64,000 bases of DNA from Dyadobacter fermentans DSM 18053 (GTDB taxonomy: Bacteria > Bacteroidota > Bacteroidia > Cytophagales > Spirosomataceae): positions 186,001 to 250,000 of the forward strand of contig NC_013037.1 of assembly GCF_000023125.1 (NCBI RefSeq). The letters are read 5' to 3'. How positions within the stretch are numbered: position 1 is the stretch's first letter; each line of letters begins with the position of its first letter. The notes beneath the pieces were generated by a model. The model saw nothing but the letters and a program-made list of their open reading frames with translations, searched no databases and was not told where the DNA came from. Positions 59,021 through 64,000 of this stretch are shown here, in pieces. Both the position numbers and the translations under genes were made by a program.

Positions 59021-60316
59021 ATGAGTATGTTCAATAAAGCAAAATATTTGTCTTTGCTGGTGCTGTTGGGAGCTTGGGGATGTACTTCGAATCAGTATGC
59101 ATCGCGTTCGGGCGGCGGTTATGACGATCTCTACGGAGGAAATTCCGGCGGAGGCCTCGTGTTGACAGACCGGGGTGATGATCAGGAAGTCTCCCGTTCC
59201 GATAACCCGGATTATGCCTATACCGGTAATTATTCAGAAAACGGTACAGCCGATTATTACGACGAAAACTATCTTTCGTCGAGAAGTGTAAAACGCCAGG
59301 TTTCATCCGACGTGGGCTATAATGCCGGCTTTGCAGACGGTTATAACTCCGCTGCCCTTAACAATCCTTATTTCGGACGGTTGGGTTCCTTCTGGCCCGG
59401 AAGCTATGCTGGTCTATCACTCAACTTTGGTTACGGCCCAGGTTTCAGAATGCGTCCTTACTTCGGTTTAGGTTACGGATCAATGCTAGGCTATTCGCCT
59501 TGGGCCTATGGCGGCATGATGGGATACGGGGGAATGGGCTTCGGTTACGATCCGTTCGGGTATAATTCCTGGGGATATTCACCATGGGGTTACTCTCCAT
59601 GGGGTTATAACAGCATGTACGGCTTCGGCGGTTATTACGATGGCTTCGGCTACGGTTACTCGCCATGGGCTTACAGCCGTCCGGTAATCGTGATCAATAA
59701 TCCTGAGAGAGGCATTTCCAGAACTTACGGCCCACGTGTGGTGGATGCGAGTAGAAGCCGCAGCAACAACGAGCGCTACAATTCCAATTATGCCAACTCA
59801 TCACGCAACCGTTCCGCATCAGGTACCACAAGAGGTAGCCGCGACGGCGGTCGGGTAGTGTCGAGTGATACTTATGCATCGCCAAGAACATCGAGAAGCT
59901 CAGGACGCAGTAATGCAGTTTCGGCCGGCGGACGCACCAGTGGAGAGTCTTACGGCTCGCGTGGCGTAGTGAATGGTGGAAATACCTATTATTCACGTCC
60001 TCGTTCCAGCAATTCGAGCAATTACTCGTCTGAGGGTGGAAACAGCAATGGCGCAGCTTACTACTCGCCGCGCTCATCAAGAGGTTCTTCTTCCAGCTCG
60101 TCTTCGTACAGCACACCGTCGTACAGCACGCCTTCACGGACCCGTTCCGATTACAGCGCGCCGACCAGAAGCTACCAGAGCCCAAGAAGCGAATACAGCG
60201 CACCGACGCGGACTTACAGCCAGCCGTCGTACAGCGCTCCTTCGAGAAGTTACAGCGCACCATCCGGTGGAGGAGGTGGCGGCGGTTCAAGCCGTTCTTC
60301 GAGAGGTCCAAGATAA
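59021..60316 (+). CDS. Gly/Tyr/Ser-rich low-complexity lipoprotein
   Basis: 431 residues. The N-terminus 'SMFNKAKYLSLLVLLGAWGCTSNQ' is a lipoprotein signal with cysteine 21. Residues about 135-220 are rich in Gly, Tyr, Phe, Pro and Trp with tandem 'WGYSPWGY' units, and the C-terminal 200 residues are dominated by Ser, Arg, Tyr and Thr with repeats such as 'PSYSTPS', 'DYSAPTRSY' and 'EYSAPTRTY'. There is no known domain. Composition suggests a surface-exposed, disordered or sticky protein. It lies between divergent proS and a FadL-like barrel gene and has a strong terminator at 60349-60386. Confidence 0.75.
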   Translation: MSMFNKAKYLSLLVLLGAWGCTSNQYASRSGGGYDDLYGGNSGGGLVLTDRGDDQEVSRSDNPDYAYTGNYSENGTADYYDENYLSSRSVKRQVSSDVGYNAGFADGYNSAALNNPYFGRLGSFWPGSYAGLSLNFGYGPGFRMRPYFGLGYGSMLGYSPWAYGGMMGYGGMGFGYDPFGYNSWGYSPWGYSPWGYNSMYGFGGYYDGFGYGYSPWAYSRPVIVINNPERGISRTYGPRVVDASRSRSNNERYNSNYANSSRNRSASGTTRGSRDGGRVVSSDTYASPRTSRSSGRSNAVSAGGRTSGESYGSRGVVNGGNTYYSRPRSSNSSNYSSEGGNSNGAAYYSPRSSRGSSSSSSSYSTPSYSTPSRTRSDYSAPTRSYQSPRSEYSAPTRTYSQPSYSAPSRSYSAPSGGGGGGGSSRSSRGPR

Positions 60317-60348
60317 TCCGATTGTCCTGGCACAGAGATAGTCAAGTC

Positions 60349-60386
60349 GAAAACCCTGCAAAATGTCATAATTTTGCAGGGTTTTC
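60349..60386 (+). terminator. Terminator of the lipoprotein gene
   Basis: A perfect 16-bp stem (60349-60364 with 60371-60386) with the loop GTCATA, ending in TTTTCGTTT. It lies 36 bases before the next gene, so that gene probably has its own promoter or read-through. Confidence 0.85.
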
Positions 60387-60421
60387 GTTTAAATTGTGTT
60401 GAAAAAAAGTCACAACTTCCC

Positions 60422-61975
60422 ATGTCTAAACCATACTCAGGATTAGCGTTCCTATTTTCGCTACTCACTTCATCAGCGGCATTCGCACAATATGCAACCG
60501 ATGCACTTCGGTACTCGGAAATCACCCAGACGGGCTCGGCGCGTTTTCAAGGCCTGGGTGGTAACCACGCATCCATCGGCGGTGATCCGAGCTCCATTCA
60601 CGGCAACCCGGCAGGACTAGGCTTTTACAACCGGTCGGAATTTACATTCACCCCGGCGGTGACCATTGCGGGCACGAAAACCAGCTATCTCGGAAACGAT
60701 ACCAAGGAAAGTAACAGTTTGATCAACATTCCTCAGGCATCGGTGGTGTTCACGAGCCAGCCCGGCTTTCAGCGCAAATGGAAACGGTCCGCATTCGGGG
60801 TTTCATTCTCGCGGCAGCAGTCATTTCAGAATGGCTACACTTATGGCGGGCGGAACAACAACAGTGCCTACATCGACAATGTCATTGAAGGTGTAAACGG
60901 TGCCAAAACTTCCGTAAGTGACCTCGAAAGGGATTTCGACAGCGGCGCAACCGGCGGCGCGGTTGCGTACAGCATTCCGGCTGCCTATTACCAGATGTAC
61001 CTCATCAATCCTACCACCGAAGCCGGACCTCCTTACCAGGCTTTGGACGGCAATAGTGTAGTGGACCAAACGGGCACATTTACATCCAAGGGCGCGGTTT
61101 CGCAATGGACATTTGCCTATGCTGGAAATTTGAATGACAAGTTCTATCTCGGCGGTAACATCGGTTTCAGCCGGATCAGGTATGAATATTCATCGACTTT
61201 CAGCGACGACTACGTGGATAGCCCCGAATTGACCTACATTGATCAGTTTGAAGACTTTACCGTCAGAGGCAACGGGTTTAATTTCTCATTGGGCGCGATT
61301 TATAAAATCAATCCTATGTTCCAGATCGGTGGAACGCTTGCCAGCCCTACATTCAGCGCGATAAAAGAAACATTCAGCCAAAGCGTAGCTGCCGGTTATG
61401 TGGATGGCAAAGTGACCGGCCCGGACGGAAACCTGATTACGCCCCCATACACCTCAATTCCCATTGCCCCGAACGACTTCGAATATAGCCTGATTGGCCC
61501 GCTGCGAGGAAATATCGGTGCCACGGTCTTTTTCCAAAACAAAGGCTTCCTGACCGGAACCATCGAGTACGCAGGTTACAGCGGCATGCGCGCCCGGACA
61601 AGCTACTTGACCAGCGCCGACAACGACGCATTCAAAACCGATGTGAAGAGCGAAATTACAGACACATTCCGCAACACGGTAAACTTCCGGCTTGGCGGAG
61701 AGATCCGCGCGAATATTTTCCGTGCACGGCTCGGCGGGGCATACATTACCGACCCTTATCTCGACCAAAGCGACGGCATCGACCGCAGCAAAATCGTGGC
61801 TTCGGCAGGCGTTGGCGTTCGCACCGACCGGTTTTTTGTCGATTTGACAGGCACATTCACCACCTACAAATCGGCCTACACGCCTTATTACCTGAACAAT
61901 CCGATTACTTACGGTTCGGCGGAGATTACCAACCGGCCGGTTAATGTGATGGTTACAGGCGGTATCTTCTTCTGA
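60422..61975 (+). CDS. OmpP1/FadL-family outer membrane barrel protein
   Basis: 517 residues. Signal peptide 'SKPYSGLAFLFSLLTSSAAFAQ', then 'SEITQTGSARFQGLGGNHASIGGDPSSIHGNPAGLGFYNRSEFTFTPAV', whose 'NPAGLG' motif is a FadL/OmpP1 hallmark, and many alternating beta strands ending in phenylalanine ('MVTGGIFF'). FadL proteins take up hydrophobic compounds; many Bacteroidota members have unknown cargo. The frame reaches to 60374, but the ATG at 60422 directly precedes the signal peptide. It converges on aroK with a shared terminator. Confidence 0.87.
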   Translation: MSKPYSGLAFLFSLLTSSAAFAQYATDALRYSEITQTGSARFQGLGGNHASIGGDPSSIHGNPAGLGFYNRSEFTFTPAVTIAGTKTSYLGNDTKESNSLINIPQASVVFTSQPGFQRKWKRSAFGVSFSRQQSFQNGYTYGGRNNNSAYIDNVIEGVNGAKTSVSDLERDFDSGATGGAVAYSIPAAYYQMYLINPTTEAGPPYQALDGNSVVDQTGTFTSKGAVSQWTFAYAGNLNDKFYLGGNIGFSRIRYEYSSTFSDDYVDSPELTYIDQFEDFTVRGNGFNFSLGAIYKINPMFQIGGTLASPTFSAIKETFSQSVAAGYVDGKVTGPDGNLITPPYTSIPIAPNDFEYSLIGPLRGNIGATVFFQNKGFLTGTIEYAGYSGMRARTSYLTSADNDAFKTDVKSEITDTFRNTVNFRLGGEIRANIFRARLGGAYITDPYLDQSDGIDRSKIVASAGVGVRTDRFFVDLTGTFTTYKSAYTPYYLNNPITYGSAEITNRPVNVMVTGGIFF

Positions 61976-61994
61976 CCCGTTTTTGAAATAGACA

Positions 61995-62032
61995 AAAACG
62001 AAAAAACCTGCTTCGGCAGGTTTTTTCGTTTT
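61995..62032. terminator. Bidirectional terminator between the FadL-like gene and aroK
   Basis: A 17-bp perfect stem (61995-62011 with 62016-62032) capped by a TTCG tetraloop, with A- and T-runs on both sides, so it works in both directions. It overlaps the aroK stop codon by two bases. Confidence 0.9.
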
Positions 62033-62534
62033 ATAGCAACGGCGTAAGTACTTCGAGCAAATGGCTCACGTCTATTTCACCTTTCAGCGTGAAATCGGCC
62101 TGCGTGTAGTAGGGGAGCCGGTCGGTAATGCGGGCCTGCAAGGTGTCCACGAGCGAGGTTGTGCCGGAAAGAATGGGCCGGTCGTCCTTGCCGTGGTTTT
62201 CGATGCGGCGTGCCAGGTCCCCGGCGGGAACGTCGAGGAAAATGCTGATGCCCATCGCTTTAATCACCTCCATATTATCGAAGAAACAGGGCGTGCCACC
62301 GCCTGAGGCCAGCACAATGCCTTTTTGGCTGGCGGTTTCTTTCAAAATCCTGCTTTCCACTTCACGGAAATAGGCTTCTCCGCGCTGCGCGAAAATGGAC
62401 GAAATCTCCATGCCCTGATCTTTCTCGATCAGCTTGTCAAGGTCGACAAACTGGTAATTCAATGCACGGGCGAGCTTTTTGCCGAGCGTGGTCTTGCCGG
62501 AAGACATCATTCCGACGAGGATAATATTCTTCAT
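62031..62534 (-). CDS. aroK: Shikimate kinase
   Basis: 167 residues. P-loop 'GMMSSGKTTLGKKLA' (8-22), 'FVDLDKLIEKDQGMEISSIFAQRGEAYFREVESRIL' (shikimate-binding D33 and arginine region) and 'VLASGGGTPCF' are standard. It phosphorylates shikimate in aromatic amino acid synthesis. The 21-base gap to the DoxX-type gene upstream suggests co-transcription. Confidence 0.95.
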   Translation of the reverse strand: MKNIILVGMMSSGKTTLGKKLARALNYQFVDLDKLIEKDQGMEISSIFAQRGEAYFREVESRILKETASQKGIVLASGGGTPCFFDNMEVIKAMGISIFLDVPAGDLARRIENHGKDDRPILSGTTSLVDTLQARITDRLPYYTQADFTLKGEIDVSHLLEVLTPLL

Positions 62535-62555
62535 GAAATTCTGGTGTCGGTCACA

Positions 62556-63647
62556 CTATTTGGCCAGTTCAACGACCTCTTCCGCCGTAGGCGTGTCGTT
62601 GTAATGCCATTTGCCTTTTACAATGCCGTCTTTCAAAAGCCATAAGCCCGGATTGGAGCGGGAAATGGTTTTCAGAACGGTCGCATCTACGTAATAATAT
62701 GGAGCTGTAAGCTGGTGCTGCGTGAGGAAATTTTCAATATCCGCGCTGTTTCCCGACGTCAGGATCACCGGCTCCACGCCCTTGCCCTTCACGGCGCTGA
62801 TCAGCTTGTGAATGTCCGGCAATGCGGCCGTGTTAATGTCGGTAAGGCTTTTGATGATCAGGAAGAGCTTTTTGCCCTGGAATGTGCCTTCGGTAAAATC
62901 GCCGGCGTCGTTCCAAACCTTGTAGTCGGTAATCTTCGGCTTTGCATCTTCATTCAGCACCACCATTTCCTTGAATTGCAGCGTGGTGTCGCTCGGATAT
63001 TGCTCATATTCAAGTGTTTTTCCGTCTTTTTCAAATATATACAAATAGCGCAGCGGCTCGGAAGGCTTCATCTGCGCGGGAATGCTCGCGCCCACCCGGT
63101 AGGGCAGCAGATCGACGATCGGAAGGTGACGCAGTGAATAAACGGCAACGCCAAGTGACACCAGCGTGGAAATGACGATGATAATACCCGTAGGATAGGA
63201 TTTGAATTTTTTCCGGTAATAAACGATAACCAGAATCAAAATCAGCAGGAATATGTCCTTCCCGAACGACGTCCACGGCGTAAGCTTGATCGCCGCGCCG
63301 AAGCAGCCGCAATCGGTTACCTTGTTGAAATAGGCCGAATAGAATGTGAGGAACGTAAAGAAAACGATAATGATCAGCAGCAGCCAGGAAATTGTCCGGG
63401 GCTTGTAGGCTACCAGCAATGCAATGCCCAGTACAACTTCCGCCGTGCAGAGAAACACCGAAAAATACAGCGCCAGCGGCACGAGGCCCATGAAGAAATC
63501 ATGCATTGCGGGAAGATCGGTCGCGAAAACCTCGAAGTATTCTTCCAGCTTGTACTGCGTCCCGATGGGGTCGTTCAGCTTGATGATTCCGGAGAAAATG
63601 AAGAGTAATCCTACTACAACTCGTGAGATCTGGGCAAAGATTTTCAT
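62556..63647 (-). CDS. BT_3928-type DoxX family membrane protein with thioredoxin-like tail
   Basis: 363 residues. Four membrane helices (about 5-165) show the DoxX pattern 'RVVVGLLFIFSGIIKLNDPIGTQYKLEEYFEVF' and 'YSAYFNKVTDCGCFGAAIKLTPWTSFGKDIFLL', with the 'DCGCFG' cysteine pair of MauE/DoxX proteins. After another helix (about 175-195) a periplasmic thioredoxin-like domain follows ('KKLFLIIKSLTDINTAALPDIHKLI', 'WLLKDGIVKGKWHYND') without an active-site CXXC. The combination is conserved in Bacteroidota next to DUF1599 and tpiA genes. A link to redox or quinone chemistry is likely but unproven. Confidence 0.85.
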   Translation of the reverse strand: MKIFAQISRVVVGLLFIFSGIIKLNDPIGTQYKLEEYFEVFATDLPAMHDFFMGLVPLALYFSVFLCTAEVVLGIALLVAYKPRTISWLLLIIIVFFTFLTFYSAYFNKVTDCGCFGAAIKLTPWTSFGKDIFLLILILVIVYYRKKFKSYPTGIIIVISTLVSLGVAVYSLRHLPIVDLLPYRVGASIPAQMKPSEPLRYLYIFEKDGKTLEYEQYPSDTTLQFKEMVVLNEDAKPKITDYKVWNDAGDFTEGTFQGKKLFLIIKSLTDINTAALPDIHKLISAVKGKGVEPVILTSGNSADIENFLTQHQLTAPYYYVDATVLKTISRSNPGLWLLKDGIVKGKWHYNDTPTAEEVVELAK

Positions 63648-63678
63648 TGCAAACTAGCGGCGGTTTGGAGTGTCCTTG

Positions 63679-64000
63679 TTAGTTGGTCTGTAAGGCATTC
63701 GATTTAATCAGACAAAATACCGAGTAATTGATAATGTCCTGGTAGCCGGCTTTTATACCCTCTGAAACGAGTGTAAGTCCCTGATTGTCTTCGATTTGTT
63801 TGATCCTTAGCAGTTTCATGAGAATGATGTCGGTCATGGAGCTAACACGCATGTCGCGCCACGCTTCGCCATAGTCATGATTTTTATTAAACAACAATTC
63901 CTTCACTTCGTTCACCTGCTGATTGTAAAGAATTGTTAATGCAGAATCGTCGATATCCTGGCTTTGCTCCGCGGCAGTGATCTGGATGAGCGCCATCACG
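63679..64000 (-). CDS. DUF1599 protein (5' end beyond the window)
   Basis: The last 106 or so residues of a DUF1599 protein: 'QVNEVKELLFNKNHDYGEAWRDMRVSSMTDIILMKLLRIKQIEDNQGLTLVSEGIKAGYQDIINYSVFCLIK'. The 'KNHDYGEAWRDMR' stretch is the family hallmark. DUF1599 resembles all-alpha NTP pyrophosphohydrolases, but its activity is unknown. In-frame GTG and ATG codons at the edge are probably internal, because the family is longer. It precedes the DoxX-type gene by 31 bases, probably in one operon. Confidence 0.85.
   Translation of the reverse strand, partial: VMALIQITAAEQSQDIDDSALTILYNQQVNEVKELLFNKNHDYGEAWRDMRVSSMTDIILMKLLRIKQIEDNQGLTLVSEGIKAGYQDIINYSVFCLIKSNALQTN

Overview
The window looks like chromosome from a member of Bacteroidota, order Cytophagales, most like Dyadobacter or a close relative. 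This is inferred from gene families and order, not from a database search. Pointers are the conserved run parA-parB-DUF5683-dapB-lepB, a BT_3928-type DoxX protein beside a DUF1599 gene, a type IX secretion sorting domain, an mlaEFD set without mlaB or mlaC, and promoters of the Bacteroidota form TTG-N19-22-TANNTTTG. Genes are moderately GC-rich, intergenic DNA is AT-rich, and no rRNA, tRNA, CRISPR array or transposase gene was seen.

Positions 1-22,000 hold an exopolysaccharide locus. After the 3' end of a TonB-like gene come a single-domain response regulator and a sugar transferase with an N-terminal pseudo-receiver. These are followed by a half-length TolC-like protein, a Wzc/GumC-type chain-length protein with a weakened kinase domain, and a membrane GT2. 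Next are a 48-residue membrane protein, a Wzy/WaaL-type polymerase or ligase, a GT14 and a GT4. A large hybrid histidine kinase (CHASE3-PAS-HisKA-HATPase-REC-Hpt) and three GT2 genes, two of them tandem twins, lie on the opposite strand. Two Wzx flippases, an unrecognised protein, a GT11 fucosyltransferase and a second GT4 complete the locus. No Wza-type export porin is visible.

Positions 22,000-28,400 carry a five-gene minus-strand operon. It encodes a membrane protein, a receiver-PP2C phosphatase, a STAS protein, a SiaB-like kinase and a membrane acyltransferase 3, which looks like a partner switch tied to envelope or polysaccharide acylation. Two more GT2 genes and an orphan Hpt protein follow. 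Positions 28,500-45,400 are mixed: mlaEFD with an EcsC-family gene, a secreted SGNH esterase and a GH43 enzyme, two DUF2157-like membrane proteins, a methyltransferase, apaG, ung, a Dabb protein, an S1/P1-like protein, DinB, a DEAD-box helicase with a long leader, and ald divergent from an Lrp-type regulator.

Positions 45,900-64,000 are mostly housekeeping: a radical SAM/SPASM protein, parAB-DUF5683-dapB with tandem lepB genes, a GH13 enzyme, dprA, an AlbA_2 protein, an FKBP isomerase, proS, a Gly/Tyr/Ser-rich lipoprotein, a FadL-like barrel, aroK, a DoxX protein and a DUF1599 gene cut by the window end.

The most unusual signal is non-coding: a 68-nt element present three times (21919-21986, 52858-52925 inverted, 52939-53006). 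It has two hairpins with compensatory changes, an invariant CTATAAACAGG core and a 24-nt spacer of fixed length but variable sequence. All copies lie between convergent genes.
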